A stretch of DNA of 64,000 nt from Sporosarcina thermotolerans (GCF_030067815.1 NZ_CP125968.1:306001-370000); one strand, 5' to 3'; shown: positions 9,503-19,350, counted from the first letter of the stretch. Notes: generated from the sequence alone by a model not told the origin. Made by a program: numbers and translations.

Positions 9503-9508
9503 GCTTAT

Positions 9509-9537
9509 AATATACCAAATAGCTCATGGATATACAA
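9509..9537 (-). promoter_or_regulatory. Sigma-A promoter of the proS T-box transcript
   Basis: Minus-strand TTGTAT (9532-9537) and TATATT (9509-9514) are separated by 17 bp, just upstream of the leader. Confidence 0.5.
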
Positions 9538-9571
9538 ATGCATTCGGAAACCCACGTTTCATCCAGCTACC

Positions 9572-9599
9572 TTGGATTAATCTGAATGTCTGCTATAGT
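9572..9599 (+). promoter_or_regulatory. Sigma-A promoter of phnA
   Basis: TTGGAT (9572-9577), 16 bp, TATAGT (9594-9599), then GGAGG and the ATG at 9634. Confidence 0.5.
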
Positions 9600-9633
9600 A
9601 TATGTATAACTACTGGATGGAGGAAATTAAGTT

Positions 9634-9972
9634 ATGGAAAATCTACCAAATTGCCCAAAATGTAACTCTGAATATACGTATGAAGACGGTAACCTATTTG
9701 TTTGCCCCGAATGTGCGCACGAATGGACGTTGGAATCACAGGAGGCTAATGCTGAAGAGGCTGTTATCAAAGATGCAAACGGCAATGTCCTAAATGACGG
9801 CGACACAATCACTGTCATCAAAGATCTCAAAGTAAAAGGCAGCTCAAGTGTCGTCAAACAGGGGACAAAAGTGAAAAACATCAAACTGGTTGAAGGTGAT
9901 CATGACATTGATTGCAAAATTGACGGTTTTGGTGCAATGAAATTGAAATCAGAGTTTGTGAAAAAAATCTAA
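9634..9972 (+). CDS. phnA: PhnA/YjdM family zinc-ribbon protein
   Basis: 112 aa. The N-terminal zinc ribbon is [21 protein letters not shown] (four Cys, residues 7-27), followed by the conserved C-terminal domain with [35 protein letters not shown] and [15 protein letters not shown]. Despite the historical name, the family is not established in phosphonate catabolism and its exact role is unclear. GGAGG precedes the ATG. It is monocistronic, with its own promoter and terminator. Confidence 0.88.
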   Translation: MENLPNCPKCNSEYTYEDGNLFVCPECAHEWTLESQEANAEEAVIKDANGNVLNDGDTITVIKDLKVKGSSSVVKQGTKVKNIKLVEGDHDIDCKIDGFGAMKLKSEFVKKI

Positions 9973-9977
9973 TTTAG

Positions 9978-10006
9978 AGACCGCTGAAACTTTGAATCAG
10001 CGGTCT
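9978..10006 (+). terminator. Terminator after phnA
   Basis: GACCGCTGA and TCAGCGGTC stem followed by TTTATTGTTT. Confidence 0.8.
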
Positions 10007-10014
10007 TTATTGTT

Positions 10015-10557
10015 TCAGTAGTACCTCTTCACAAATTCTACACGATGTTCCTTCAATTTACCTTCTATCCCAGAACGAAATACTCTTATGTATCCATTTT
10101 CGGGAAGCGCTATTTCTTTGCCATCTTTAAACCTGAATTCATACTTTGGCAAGCCTGCCGAGAGGTCGAACTTTACTATCTCCAGCTCATCCCAAGTGTA
10201 TGATTGCCGATCCGTCCAAATCGACTCCCTGAATGCAATTGAATCATTCGCAAACAACGTATAGTTCTGAGCGGCGCTTGCAAAAAATGCTACGCTTATG
10301 AGCAAAATTGAAATGCTAATGATTTTCGCAACTTTGCTAAGATCCAATATGGATAGGATAAACGCTGATCCGAATAAAAACAGGAAACCAAACCCATATA
10401 ACAGATATGCCTTGCCTGGTACATAGACGACCCACCCTTGCAATCCGTGCATATTTGAAGCAATAAACGTCGGCATTGGTAGCAATAAGATCGGCGACAT
10501 GATTAGGATAACAATGGCAATGACCATGAAGATATGCCGCGCCCCATAGTTATACAT
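10015..10557 (-). CDS. Membrane protein of unknown function, 180 aa
   Basis: Three hydrophobic segments (about residues 8-33, 50-70, 77-97) precede a soluble C-terminal domain (about 105-180: YTWDELEIVKFDLS...EFRFKDGKEIALPENGYIRVF). That domain has the alternating beta-strand look of a PH-like or YdbT-type module. The ATG has a GGGGGTGGGG purine stretch just upstream. It is convergent with phnA. No family assigned. Confidence 0.6.
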   Translation of the reverse strand: MYNYGARHIFMVIAIVILIMSPILLLPMPTFIASNMHGLQGWVVYVPGKAYLLYGFGFLFLFGSAFILSILDLSKVAKIISISILLISVAFFASAAQNYTLFANDSIAFRESIWTDRQSYTWDELEIVKFDLSAGLPKYEFRFKDGKEIALPENGYIRVFRSGIEGKLKEHRVEFVKRYY

Positions 10558-10688
10558 TCTTTCCCCACCCCCAGTTCCTCTTCATGAAAAGTCCTCAACT
10601 ATTTACCACTATTAGTTTTAAAGTATTGCAAAAATTCTATCATAGATTACAATTATATGAAAGAATAATTGTAAGGAGGCATGAAATT

Positions 10689-11075
10689 TTGGGGAGTGTA
10701 AAAGAAATTAACTGCATTTATATACCTACAACAAATACGGAAAAAACGGCCCACTGGTATATAAATAATCTTGGGTTGGAATTAACAGCGCCCATTACTG
10801 AAAATCAAGCACAACTTCGAATTCCTTCAGGTACCTCTATTTTTCTAATAAAAACTTCCAGGCCAACAACCCTCAACTATTTAGAAATAAGCGGTACAGT
10901 GCAAAGCGCACTAACACTTGAAGTGAATGACTTTCATATCCTATATCTCCGAATGAAAGACAATGGAGCGAATGTTTCGGATATTGAGGATAATGGCAGC
11001 TGCGGTCTTAATTTTTATGCTTATGATCCGGATGGAAATAAACTTGATATTTGGAGTGGCTGGCCGTCACAGTAA
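10689..11075 (+). CDS. VOC (glyoxalase/bleomycin-resistance) family protein
   Basis: 128 aa from the TTG at 10689, which has AAGGAGG 8 nt upstream; the longer open frame upstream lacks coding character. IPTTNTEKTAHWYINNLGLEL is the first beta-alpha-beta unit of the VOC fold. The C-terminal FYAYDPDGNKLDIWSGWP carries the D-P-x-G-N motif. One VOC domain implies a homodimer. It is followed after 20 bp by a GyrI-like gene, possibly co-transcribed. Substrate unknown. Confidence 0.75.
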   Translation: MGSVKEINCIYIPTTNTEKTAHWYINNLGLELTAPITENQAQLRIPSGTSIFLIKTSRPTTLNYLEISGTVQSALTLEVNDFHILYLRMKDNGANVSDIEDNGSCGLNFYAYDPDGNKLDIWSGWPSQ

Positions 11076-11095
11076 CTAGTGAAAGGAAATGGAAT

Positions 11096-11592
11096 ATGGA
11101 CATTCGAACAGAAAGAATAGATGCATTCAAAGTTGTTGGTATGACTTTATCCGTTTTATTGCGTGAGGAGCGAAAGAAGAAGTTGATCACTACCTTGCAT
11201 GATGACTTCAATAAACGGGTTCATGAAGTAAAAAATCGGGTCAATCCTTCAATAGGTTATGGGATTTTTATCGACCACCCAATTACAATCCAGAAACCGA
11301 TCCCTTTACATGGATTGCGGGAGTGGAGGTAGATGACGTTACCAACCCACCGGAGGAGATGAAAGGCTTTGCATTTCCTGAACAGCTGTATGTAATAACA
11401 ACTTATGAAGGACCGAAAGGAGAGGCGGGCAATCTGTATGGTGCACTTTATAACTGGGTAAGAAACTCGGAATATCAGATTGCAGGGGATTATGGAGTGG
11501 AAGTATATTCTGACGACATTCAGAAGTTGGACCCTAACCAGATTAGGATGGAGCTTTGCCTTCCAATAGAAAAGAGAGTTCAAGAAAACTAA
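11096..11592 (+). CDS. GyrI-like/AraC effector-binding domain protein (frameshift near 11279)
   Basis: The ATG at 11096 follows AAAGGA. The first part (MDIRTERIDAFKVVGMTLSV) is the conserved start of stand-alone effector-binding domains. The second part, WIAGVEVDDVTNPPEEMKGFAFPEQLYVITTYEG to the C-terminal MELCLPIEK, is the rest. Adding one base to the CCC run at 11278-11280 joins HP to NYNPETDPFTWIAG and gives 165 aa, the usual size. The family binds small hydrophobic ligands; some members hydrolyse toxins. Role here unknown. Confidence 0.75.
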
Positions 11593-11675
11593 CATTTGTA
11601 TTCCAAACGAAAGACTTTTTTCATGATCTCCACATAACTAACTTCACAAACCATCCTATGTTCCATAGCCATTGG

Positions 11676-11704
11676 TTGCATTTCAGAGTAGCCTCCTCTA
11701 TAAT
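11676..11704 (+). promoter_or_regulatory. Sigma-A promoter of yqeY
   Basis: TTGCAT (11676-11681), 17 bp, TATAAT (11699-11704), 61 bp upstream of the yqeY start. Confidence 0.6.
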
Positions 11705-11764
11705 TTTTTCAATAAAGCAATTGGACAGATGTATCCATCCAATTACGGAAGGAGAGGCTAAAAA

Positions 11765-12190
11765 ATGTTAAAAACAACTGTATTCGAACAACTGAAACAA
11801 GCCATGAGAGAAAAAGATGTTCTATCCAAAGGTGTACTGACACTTTTAAAGTCCGCACTTGACCTCGCTGAGAAAGAAAAAGGTTCCGCGTTGACTAAAG
11901 AAGAGGAAGTCGCTATTGTAAACCGCGAAATCAAACAAACAAATCAAGCATTAGAAGGGGCTGAAAAGGCACAGCGTGAAGATTTGATCGAACAGGAAAA
12001 AGCGAAGTTGGTATTGCTAAAATCATTCTTGCCGAAACAATTAAGTGAGGAAGAAGTAACCGCCCTACTCACAGAAGCAGGAGTTACAAAGGGAATGAAT
12101 ATGGGCGACGCCATGAAAATCGCTAAACCATTACTTGCCGGAAAAACTGACGGCGGAACGATGTCAAAGGTAGTAAAAAGCCTTATATAG
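11765..12190 (+). CDS. yqeY: GatB/YqeY domain protein
   Basis: 141 aa, the standard YqeY length. Conserved blocks: an N-terminal helical bundle with LLKSALDLAEKEKG, and the C-terminal YqeY domain with KSFLPKQLSEEEVTALL and MNMGDAMKIAKPLLAGKTDGGTMSKVVKSLI. GGAAGGAGAGG precedes the ATG. The domain resembles the tRNA-binding tail of GatB, but the protein's own role is unresolved. Monocistronic with promoter and terminator. In many Bacillales it lies next to rpsU; it does not here. Confidence 0.9.
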   Translation: MLKTTVFEQLKQAMREKDVLSKGVLTLLKSALDLAEKEKGSALTKEEEVAIVNREIKQTNQALEGAEKAQREDLIEQEKAKLVLLKSFLPKQLSEEEVTALLTEAGVTKGMNMGDAMKIAKPLLAGKTDGGTMSKVVKSLI

Positions 12191-12200
12191 TATATATAAA

Positions 12201-12236
12201 CAGCCCATCCGGAAAATATAGTGGATGGGCTTTTCT
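12201..12236 (+). terminator. Terminator after yqeY
   Basis: AGCCCATCC and GGATGGGCT stem with a 12-nt loop, then TTTTCT. Confidence 0.8.
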
Positions 12237-12291
12237 ACTTTTAAAAGGCGGTATGACGCGAATACATAATACTTTACTTATCCAAACACCT

Positions 12292-12300
12292 TGTTATAAT
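12292..12300 (+). promoter_or_regulatory. Extended -10 promoter element
   Basis: TGTTATAAT, an extended TGn plus TATAAT, lies 35 bp before the lipoprotein hydrolase start. No clear -35 is visible. Confidence 0.45.
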
Positions 12301-12334
12301 GATAGTATAACAGAATGCTTTGAAGGAGGACCAA

Positions 12335-13606
12335 ATGAAAAGAATTTCACTAACTTTTTGTTTACTTATAAGCGCCATTTTACTAGTTACCGGATGCAGT
12401 AAAAAAGAAAAGGAGCTGGATTCATTGGGGGCAATTGAAGGGGTATGGAACGGCACCATCAATATTCCGAATCAACCATTGTTAGTATCGCTCACTTTCA
12501 CAAAGGAGAACGGAACAATCAGCATTCCCTCACAAGGACTGCAAAACTTTCCTTTGGCGGGTGTTACATTAAACGGGTCAGAATTAGTCATTCAAATGAC
12601 GCTTCCAGGACAACAGATTACGTTTGACGGCAGTGTTGAGAAGAATAAGATATCAGGAACCTTTACCCAACAAGGCCAATCCTTCCCGTTCGAACTGACA
12701 AAAGGCAGTTCAGAAGAGACTCCGGATACGGGAGAAGCTGTACAAATCGATTTAAATGAAGGTAAGATGACCGGCGTTCTGGAAGTACCGAAAGGCGATG
12801 GACCTTTCCCACTAATGGTCATTATTGCTGGCTCCGGACCTACAGATCATAACGGCAATTCACCTTTAATCCCGGGTAAAAATAATAGCCTGAAGATGCT
12901 CGCAGAACAGCTTGCGGATGAGGGCGTTGCGAGTATTCGTTACGACAAACGGGGAGTTGGTGTGAACCAAAGTTTAGTCGGCAATGAAGAGGATCTCCTG
13001 TTTGATGACTTTATCAATGACGCAGCTGCGTGGGTTGAATTCGCCAAAAACGACAGTCGTTTTTCAAAGGTCGGTATCATTGGCCATAGTGAAGGTTCAC
13101 TACTCGGTATGGTAGCCGCAGAAAAAACAGATGCGGATGCATTCATCTCCATCGCCGGAGCCGGAAGATCAATTGATCAAGTCCTTCTGGAGCAGCTTGG
13201 ACCACAGCTTCCTGTTAACTTACTCAAAGAATCGGATGATATTTTGCAAAAGCTGAAGCAAGGCGAACAGGTGGAAAAATTCAGCGCTGAGCTCCAAAGT
13301 CTGTTCCGTCCATCCGTTCAACCCTATATGATATCTTGGTTGAAATACGATCCTGTGAAAGAACTTCAAAAACTTTCATCGCCTGTTCTTATTATTAACG
13401 GAACAAGAGACTTTCAAGTTCCGGTCGGTGACGCAGAACGACTTCATGAAGGTAAAAAGGATTCAAGGCTTGCCATTATCAAAAACATGAACCATATTCT
13501 GAAAGAGGCACCTGAAGATCAGGAAGGGAACATGGCAACTTATATGGACCCTAATCTTCCTTTGGCTAAAGGTTTAATGGATGAAATCATAGATTTTTTA
13601 AAATAA
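12335..13606 (+). CDS. Lipoprotein alpha/beta hydrolase
   Basis: 423 aa. The signal peptide (MKRISLTFCLLISAILLVTGC) ends in a lipobox with Cys at about residue 21, so it should be anchored outside the membrane. Residues about 30-130 form a beta-rich domain like the DUF3887/lipocalin-like modules fused to such hydrolases. From about 150 comes an alpha/beta hydrolase: oxyanion region IIAGSGPTDHNG, nucleophile elbow GHSEGS, acid in IINGTRDFQVP, and catalytic His in MNHILKE. Start: ATG at 12335 behind AAGGAGG. Probable esterase or peptidase; substrate unknown. Confidence 0.82.
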   Translation: MKRISLTFCLLISAILLVTGCSKKEKELDSLGAIEGVWNGTINIPNQPLLVSLTFTKENGTISIPSQGLQNFPLAGVTLNGSELVIQMTLPGQQITFDGSVEKNKISGTFTQQGQSFPFELTKGSSEETPDTGEAVQIDLNEGKMTGVLEVPKGDGPFPLMVIIAGSGPTDHNGNSPLIPGKNNSLKMLAEQLADEGVASIRYDKRGVGVNQSLVGNEEDLLFDDFINDAAAWVEFAKNDSRFSKVGIIGHSEGSLLGMVAAEKTDADAFISIAGAGRSIDQVLLEQLGPQLPVNLLKESDDILQKLKQGEQVEKFSAELQSLFRPSVQPYMISWLKYDPVKELQKLSSPVLIINGTRDFQVPVGDAERLHEGKKDSRLAIIKNMNHILKEAPEDQEGNMATYMDPNLPLAKGLMDEIIDFLK

Positions 13607-13618
13607 ATACAAGTAAAA

Positions 13619-13656
13619 TGCGAGCCTTCCCTGAATGATCGGCGAAAGGCTCGCTT
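13619..13656 (+). terminator. Terminator after the hydrolase gene
   Basis: GCGAGCCTT and AAGGCTCGC form the stem, followed by TTTTAT. Confidence 0.75.
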
Positions 13657-13733
13657 TTATAATGAATGGTACTGTAAAACTTTATTTGTTCTTGTCCTCA
13701 AATTCTATTTTGTCCCATCATCAATACAAACCA

Positions 13734-16700
13734 CTACTTAAGTGCTACCTTTACTATCTCTTCTCCAAACTTCACTTCAAAGTACTGATCGGAGTCAGCA
13801 ATTTTTTTCAAATTTACACTATGAACAAGTACACTATCTTTAATTAAACCCATGAAACGCAAAATAACTTCATTGGTAGCTTCTGTTGCCGAAAGGTGAA
13901 TCGATATATATTTCTCAACAGGCAAATTGATTTTCTTGCGGGTATCTTGAACCGCCCTTATTAATTCCCTGACTCGGCCTTCTTCTAACAATTCCTCTGT
14001 AAGCTGTGTATCCACCAAAACTTTTACATGCTGATCACCTGCCAAATCGAAGCCCTCGGTAATTGCATATTCGATATTGATATGTTCTTTTTGCAATGTT
14101 ATGTTTTGACCATTTACATCGATTTGCAGCTGACCATTATTAATTAACGATATCTTCTCCTCCTCTCGAGAAATATGTTCCAAATATGATTTAATAGCAT
14201 TTACCAAATTTCCGAATGTCACGCCTGCTGTTTTGAAATTAAGCTTAAAATGAGTGGATTCATATTGCGACAAATCCTCTGTATAGACAACCTCTTTCAC
14301 ATTCAACTCATCTTTGATTATATTCGTGTAGGCCTGAGAAAGACGTTCCCCTTCCCTACAATAGACAATCATTTTCTGTAATGGCTGCCTAACCTTTATA
14401 TTATTTGTATTCCGGATACTTCGGCCAAGTTCGACTATCTTCAGGATAGTCCTCATATCATCCTCTAATTCGTTGTTAATCATCGAGTCATCACTCGAAG
14501 GATAGTCTTGTAAATGAACACTATTTTGATGTAGCTTCACATAAAGATCCTCTGCAACATAAGGTACAAACGGTGCCAACAACCTGCTAATTGTGCTTAA
14601 AGCCTCAAACAGTGTTGAATAAGCAGCTAGCTTATCCTCTGAAAGACCAGCAGCCCAAAAACGATTTCTTGATCTTCGTATATACCAATTACTCAACTCT
14701 TCGACTAATGTAGCAATTTCACGTGTCGCGTGGGTGAATTGGTATCGTTCCATATTGACAGTGACGAGCTTCGTCGTACTATGAAGTCGTGAGAGGATCC
14801 ATTCATCCAATATCGTCCTCTTCCCAACCTGTTCTTTATGATAGACATACCCATCTATATTCGAATATAGCTCAAAAAACTTGTAGATATTATCCAATGT
14901 ATCAACCAACTTCGATTTTGCATCTTGCACAATCTTTTTAGAGAAGCGTTTTGGATTCCATGGCGAACTATCAACCAAGAAAGCCCATCGCAGTGCATCT
15001 GCCCCATATTCTTCAAGAAGCTCCATCGGATCTAAGGCATTTCCTTTACTTTTAGACATTTTCTGCCCATGTTCATCCAGCACATGCCCGAGTGACAAGA
15101 CATTCTTATAAGGGGCTTTCCCAGTAAATAAGGTTGAAACAGCTAGTAGACTATAGAAAAATCCTCTCGTCTGATCTATTCCTTCAATTACTACATCTGC
15201 AGGGAATTGTGATTCGAACTTTTCCTTATCTCCAAAAGGATAATGGTACTGCGCAAATGGCATCGAACCACTATCAAACCAAACGTCAATGACTTCAGGT
15301 GTCCTTAGCATGACACCTTTACATTTCGGACAGGTGCACTCCACTTCGTCGATATACGGCTTATGCAATTCGATATTGTTGGAAACCCGTGATTTGGCTA
15401 TTTTTTGTAGAGCTCCAATATTGCTTGGTGCTTCTTCATGCTCGCAATCAGAACATACCCAAACGTTTAAAGGTGTACCCCAGTAGCGGTTTCTACTAAT
15501 ATTCCAATCAACAAGGTTTTCAAGGAAATTACCGAACCGGCCATCCTTAATATGCTCTGGATACCAAGTTACAGTTTCATTGTTCTCAAGCATTTTCTCC
15601 TTTAAAGATGACATATTGATAAACCAACTATCTGTTGCATAGTAAAGCAACGGAGAATCACATCTCCAGCAATGCGGGTAGCTGTGCTCATATTTTTCCT
15701 TATGATACAGTTTTCCTTGTTCCGAAAGCATCTTAATGATGTCGATATCACAGTCCTTTACAAACCTTCCCGCAAGCTCTACAACGTCTTCTGTATAACG
15801 CCCTTCCTGATCTACAACATTGATAAACGACAATCCATTTTGTTGAACGGTTTTATAATCTTCTTCCCCGTAAGCTGGGGCGACGTGGACAACACCTGTA
15901 CCACTTTCTTCTGTTACATAATCAGCTACGACAACTTGATGGCCTTTCTCGACAGATACATAATTAAATGGCGGCGCGTAATGTACGCCTTCAAATTCCG
16001 CACCTCGATGTTCACTTAACAGAAGCGCATCGTCACCAAGCACTTTTTCAACAAGTGATTTGGCAACAATATAAATTACCCCATTCTTTATAGCACGCAC
16101 GTATGTTAGTGTGGGGTTCATGGCAAGTGCCACATTTGCAGGCAATGTCCACGGTGTTGTCGTCCAGCCAAGAAAATATTCCTCTGCATCAAGACGCTTA
16201 AACTTTACAGTCGCTGATAAGTCCTTAACATTTTTATAGCCTTGTGCCACCTCATGTGAACTTAAAGAAGTTTGACAGCTTGGGCAATACGGGGATACAC
16301 GATGACCTTTGTACAATCGTCCATCTTTATGAACTTTACTTAAAATGTTCCATACACTTTCAATGTACTCGTTGCTTAACGTCATATAAGGGTCATCCAT
16401 GTCGACCCAATAGCCTAATTCCTCCGTGAAAGAACGCCATTTCTTCTCATATGTGAATACACTTTCTTTGCATTTGTTGATAAAAGGCTCCACGCCATAG
16501 CGTTCGATCTCCTGTTTCCCTGAAATTCCAAGCTGTTTTTCAACTCCTAATTCAACAGGAAGACCATGCGTATCCCAACCCGCTTTTCTTTCGACCTGGA
16601 ATCCTTGCATCGTTTTGTATCTTGCCACTACATCTTTTATCGTCCGTCCCAAGGCATGACCTACATGGGGCAAACCATTAGCTGTTGGCGGTCCTTCATA

Positions 16701-16826
16701 AAACACAAATGGCGTCTTCCCCTCTCGGAATGTAACAGATTGACTAAAAATGCTTTCCTTGGACCAATAGTTTCGAATACGTTCCTCACGCTGAACAACT
16801 GTTTCTTTCATTCGTTGATTGTTCAT
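13734..16826 (-). CDS. ileS: Isoleucyl-tRNA synthetase, IleS2 (eukaryotic-like) type
   Basis: 1030 aa, intact. The class I HIGH motif is present as HVGH in [16 protein letters not shown], and KMSKSKG is intact. [30 protein letters not shown] and [11 protein letters not shown] mark an IleRS. The overall sequence ([18 protein letters not shown], long C-terminal domain) is of the IleRS2 clade, which tolerates mupirocin. The motif keeps the canonical HxGH order, not the swapped GxHH reported for hyper-resistant forms. Start: ATG at 16826 behind AGGAG (8 nt). Controlled by a T-box leader. Confidence 0.92.
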   Translation of the reverse strand: MNNQRMKETVVQREERIRNYWSKESIFSQSVTFREGKTPFVFYEGPPTANGLPHVGHALGRTIKDVVARYKTMQGFQVERKAGWDTHGLPVELGVEKQLGISGKQEIERYGVEPFINKCKESVFTYEKKWRSFTEELGYWVDMDDPYMTLSNEYIESVWNILSKVHKDGRLYKGHRVSPYCPSCQTSLSSHEVAQGYKNVKDLSATVKFKRLDAEEYFLGWTTTPWTLPANVALAMNPTLTYVRAIKNGVIYIVAKSLVEKVLGDDALLLSEHRGAEFEGVHYAPPFNYVSVEKGHQVVVADYVTEESGTGVVHVAPAYGEEDYKTVQQNGLSFINVVDQEGRYTEDVVELAGRFVKDCDIDIIKMLSEQGKLYHKEKYEHSYPHCWRCDSPLLYYATDSWFINMSSLKEKMLENNETVTWYPEHIKDGRFGNFLENLVDWNISRNRYWGTPLNVWVCSDCEHEEAPSNIGALQKIAKSRVSNNIELHKPYIDEVECTCPKCKGVMLRTPEVIDVWFDSGSMPFAQYHYPFGDKEKFESQFPADVVIEGIDQTRGFFYSLLAVSTLFTGKAPYKNVLSLGHVLDEHGQKMSKSKGNALDPMELLEEYGADALRWAFLVDSSPWNPKRFSKKIVQDAKSKLVDTLDNIYKFFELYSNIDGYVYHKEQVGKRTILDEWILSRLHSTTKLVTVNMERYQFTHATREIATLVEELSNWYIRRSRNRFWAAGLSEDKLAAYSTLFEALSTISRLLAPFVPYVAEDLYVKLHQNSVHLQDYPSSDDSMINNELEDDMRTILKIVELGRSIRNTNNIKVRQPLQKMIVYCREGERLSQAYTNIIKDELNVKEVVYTEDLSQYESTHFKLNFKTAGVTFGNLVNAIKSYLEHISREEEKISLINNGQLQIDVNGQNITLQKEHINIEYAITEGFDLAGDQHVKVLVDTQLTEELLEEGRVRELIRAVQDTRKKINLPVEKYISIHLSATEATNEVILRFMGLIKDSVLVHSVNLKKIADSDQYFEVKFGEEIVKVALK

Positions 16827-16859
16827 TGATATCGCTCCTAACTTTTTTATAAACAGCAC

Positions 16860-17130
16860 ACAAAAACCCCGTCCCAAGAAAGGGACGGGGTTAACCGCGA
16901 TACCACCCTAATTCTATTGATCCGATCAATAGCACTTAGCAACGTACAATCATACGTGTTCCTGTTAACGGTGGACTTCCGATTAGACTTAGTGAACGAA
17001 TTCAGTCTAACTTCTCAGAGAGGATATTCACGTAACACTTGAACACTGACTTGCACCAAAATGTCAGCTCTCTGTAGATCAAGGGGAAACGCTACTTTTT
17101 CTCATCAACGAATTTGTATGCTTTTATTGG
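16860..17130 (-). promoter_or_regulatory. T-box leader of ileS
   Basis: The minus strand shows the T-box AATTAGGGTGGTATCGCG (about 16892-16909), then a terminator with CCCCGTCCC/GGGACGGGG and TTTTTG (about 16863-16889). Stem I begins with AGAGAG, paired by CTCTCT. An ATC triplet at 17023-17025, in GAATATC before CTCTCTGAG, is the probable Ile specifier. Confidence 0.9.
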
Positions 17131-17135
17131 AATTG

Positions 17136-17164
17136 ATTGTAACAGAATAAATAAAAATTGTCAA
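17136..17164 (-). promoter_or_regulatory. Sigma-A promoter of the ileS transcript
   Basis: Minus strand: perfect TTGACA (17159-17164), 17 bp, TACAAT (17136-17141). Confidence 0.8.
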
Positions 17165-17291
17165 ACTTATCTTTGTATTCAATTGTATTAGACAAGTGGG
17201 TCTCCTTTTTTGTGGATAGTCAACTTCGCATGAAACCTCTGGCTATTTTGGAATTTGTTTTATTGACGCTCGTAAGGGTCTGTGATATATT

Positions 17292-17325
17292 TATCTTGAA
17301 TTCGAGATACTTTAATTCGAGATAA
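17292..17325. promoter_or_regulatory. MhqR-like operator upstream of mhqO
   Basis: TATCTTGAATTCGAGATA (17292-17309) is a near-perfect palindrome, and AATTCGAGATAA (17314-17325) repeats its right half. This closely matches the B. subtilis MhqR box (tATCTcgaAtTCgAGATa) that represses quinone-detoxification genes. No mhqR gene is in the window. Confidence 0.75.
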
Positions 17326-17433
17326 AATACTTTGCTAATAACTATGTAATGAACAACTATATATATTAAGGGCATTTTCCTTTGTATTTATTAATAAGTC
17401 ATACCACACACTAACAAAAAGGAGTAAAGAATA

Positions 17434-18372
17434 ATGAAAAAACAAACTACCGGCATTCATCACATTACTGCAATTGTAGGACATCCTCAGGAAAATATTG
17501 ACTTCTACGCGGGCGTGCTTGGCTTACGCCTTGTAAAGCAAACAGTTAACTTTGATGATCCAGGTACGTATCATTTGTATTTTGGTGACGGAGGTGGAAA
17601 TCCTGGAACAATCATCACATTCTTCCCTTGGGCAAACGCATACCAAGGTCGTATCGGTGACGGTCAAGTCGGTGTAACGGCATACGCCATTCCTGAAGGA
17701 TCCATAGACTTCTGGGTGAATCGTCTTAGAAAATTCGACATTTCTTTCACAGAAGTGGAACGATTCGGGGAAAAGGTTGTACAATTCGACGATCCACATG
17801 GCCTTCACTTGGAATTGGTGGAACGTGCTAAAGGTCCGACGAATGATTGGACATTCGGTGATGTAACACCTGATGTAGCGATTAAAGGATTTGCCGGAGC
17901 AACATTGTACTCAAGCCGTCCTGAAGAAACTAAAGCGACTTTACTAAACGTCATGGGGTTGGAGGAAATCGGTACAGAAGGCGATTATACACGCTTTAAA
18001 GCAAGCTCCGAAATTGGCAACATCATCGATTTGAAAATGGTCACAGACGCTCGCGGTACAATGGGCGTTGGCACAGTTCACCATATTGCATGGCGTGCTA
18101 TTGATGACCAAGATCATTTGGAGTGGCAAAAATATGCCCAAGAAAACGGGCAACTTGTGACAGAAGTAAAAGACCGCAATTACTTTAATGCAATTTATTT
18201 CCGTGAATCAGGTGAGATTCTATTCGAAATTGCGACAGATCCACCAGGTTTCGCACATGATGAATCAATCGAAACAATGGGCAAAGAATTGAAGCTTCCT
18301 GCTCAATACGAACAGTTCCGTGATAGATTGGAGCACTCACTCATTCCGATTGAAGTACGTCCTTTAGATTAA
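17434..18372 (+). CDS. mhqO: Ring-cleaving dioxygenase, MhqO family (two VOC domains)
   Basis: 312 aa. The N-terminal VOC domain begins TTGIHHITAIVGHPQENIDFYAGVLGLRLVK with the metal ligand His in GIHHIT; the second starts near residue 145 (IKGFAGATLYSSRPEETKATLL), with further ligands in GTVHHIAWR and GEILFEIATDPPGFA. B. subtilis MhqO acts in hydroquinone/catechol detoxification and is repressed by MhqR. The MhqR-like operator 110 bp upstream supports that role. It ends at a bidirectional terminator shared with the convergent wrbA. Confidence 0.88.
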   Translation: MKKQTTGIHHITAIVGHPQENIDFYAGVLGLRLVKQTVNFDDPGTYHLYFGDGGGNPGTIITFFPWANAYQGRIGDGQVGVTAYAIPEGSIDFWVNRLRKFDISFTEVERFGEKVVQFDDPHGLHLELVERAKGPTNDWTFGDVTPDVAIKGFAGATLYSSRPEETKATLLNVMGLEEIGTEGDYTRFKASSEIGNIIDLKMVTDARGTMGVGTVHHIAWRAIDDQDHLEWQKYAQENGQLVTEVKDRNYFNAIYFRESGEILFEIATDPPGFAHDESIETMGKELKLPAQYEQFRDRLEHSLIPIEVRPLD

Positions 18373-18388
18373 CATAACAGTAAACTAA

Positions 18389-18424
18389 AAAAGGCAATCG
18401 AATTGGATTCGATTGCCTCTATTT
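18389..18424. terminator. Bidirectional terminator between mhqO and wrbA
   Basis: AGGCAATCGAAT and ATTCGATTGCCT form a stem flanked by A-rich and T-rich sides. Confidence 0.8.
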
Positions 18425-18429
18425 ATGAT

Positions 18430-19041
18430 TTACTGGTTTCCTTTTTTAACCCATTCTGAGACTGTAACTGTACGTTTAGCCTGATGCTTCACAGCACCCT
18501 GCACATCCTCAATCATTTTTCCATCTTGGCCGACTGTTACACTTGTCCCGTAAGGATTTCCGCCTGCTCCGAAAATGATCGGGTCAGTATAACCTGGCGT
18601 TGCGATAATAGCACCCCAGTGCATCATTGAAGTGTAAAGGGATAGCAATGTAGCTTCCTGTCCACCATGTGGATTTTGTGCAGAAGTCATAGCACTTACT
18701 ACTTTATTAATCGTCTTTCCACTCGCCCATAAACCGCCTTGGATATCGAGGAATTGCTTCATCTGGGATGGCATATTCCCAAATCGTGTAGGTACGCTGA
18801 AGATGATTGCATCTGCCCATTCAAGATCCTCTGATGTTGCAACTGGAACATCCTTTGTAGCGTTAACAGTTGCTTTCCAAGCTTCGTTGCTATCGATTAC
18901 TGACTGTGGAGCTAACTCCTGTACTTTTACTATTTTAACTTCAGCGCCGGCCTCTTTTGCACCATCCGCTGCCCATTTTGCCAATTGATAGTTCGTACCG
19001 CCCATACTATAAAATACTACTGCTAGTTTTACATTTGTCAT
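18430..19041 (-). CDS. wrbA: NAD(P)H:quinone oxidoreductase, WrbA/flavodoxin family
   Basis: 203 aa from the ATG at 19041, which has AAAGGAG 9 nt upstream and places the start right before the first beta strand (VKLAVVFYSMGGTNYQLA, the FMN phosphate-binding loop). An upstream ATG at 19089 would add a 16-residue extension. Further motifs: ADAIIFSVPTRFGNMPSQMKQFLD and GGQEATLLSLYTSMMHWGAIIATPGY, which are WrbA hallmarks. Two-electron reduction of quinones avoids semiquinone radicals and fits the adjacent, convergent mhqO. Confidence 0.88.
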   Translation of the reverse strand: MTNVKLAVVFYSMGGTNYQLAKWAADGAKEAGAEVKIVKVQELAPQSVIDSNEAWKATVNATKDVPVATSEDLEWADAIIFSVPTRFGNMPSQMKQFLDIQGGLWASGKTINKVVSAMTSAQNPHGGQEATLLSLYTSMMHWGAIIATPGYTDPIIFGAGGNPYGTSVTVGQDGKMIEDVQGAVKHQAKRTVTVSEWVKKGNQ

Positions 19042-19277
19042 TTTTTCTGGCTCCTTTGTTTTTCCAAATAGTCTAGATAAAAAACCCATTTTCACACCTG
19101 CATCCTTATTATTTTTTCATCAACAGAATTACTTGTGAAAATATTTTTTCAGCACAGTACTGTCTATATAATTACCCAACAGAAAAAGTTTTATTCCACC
19201 TATCGGTTTTACATCTTGGAAAGTTAAAGTTGGGAGTCATTCAAAGTCTTCGATTTACCCTTCTCTTCACTGAAATT

Positions 19278-19293
19278 GTTAAGTATACTTAAC
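19278..19293. promoter_or_regulatory. Perfect 16-bp palindrome GTTAAGTATACTTAAC
   Basis: A perfect inverted repeat 58 bp upstream of the VOC-ogt-pirin gene run and about 240 bp upstream of wrbA. Its size and symmetry suit a MarR/HxlR-type dimer. The binding regulator is unknown. Confidence 0.5.
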
Positions 19294-19350
19294 TACAAAG
19301 AGTGGTTTTGCAAAAGTTGACTGTATTCTGAAGCGGAGGGCAAATCAAAG

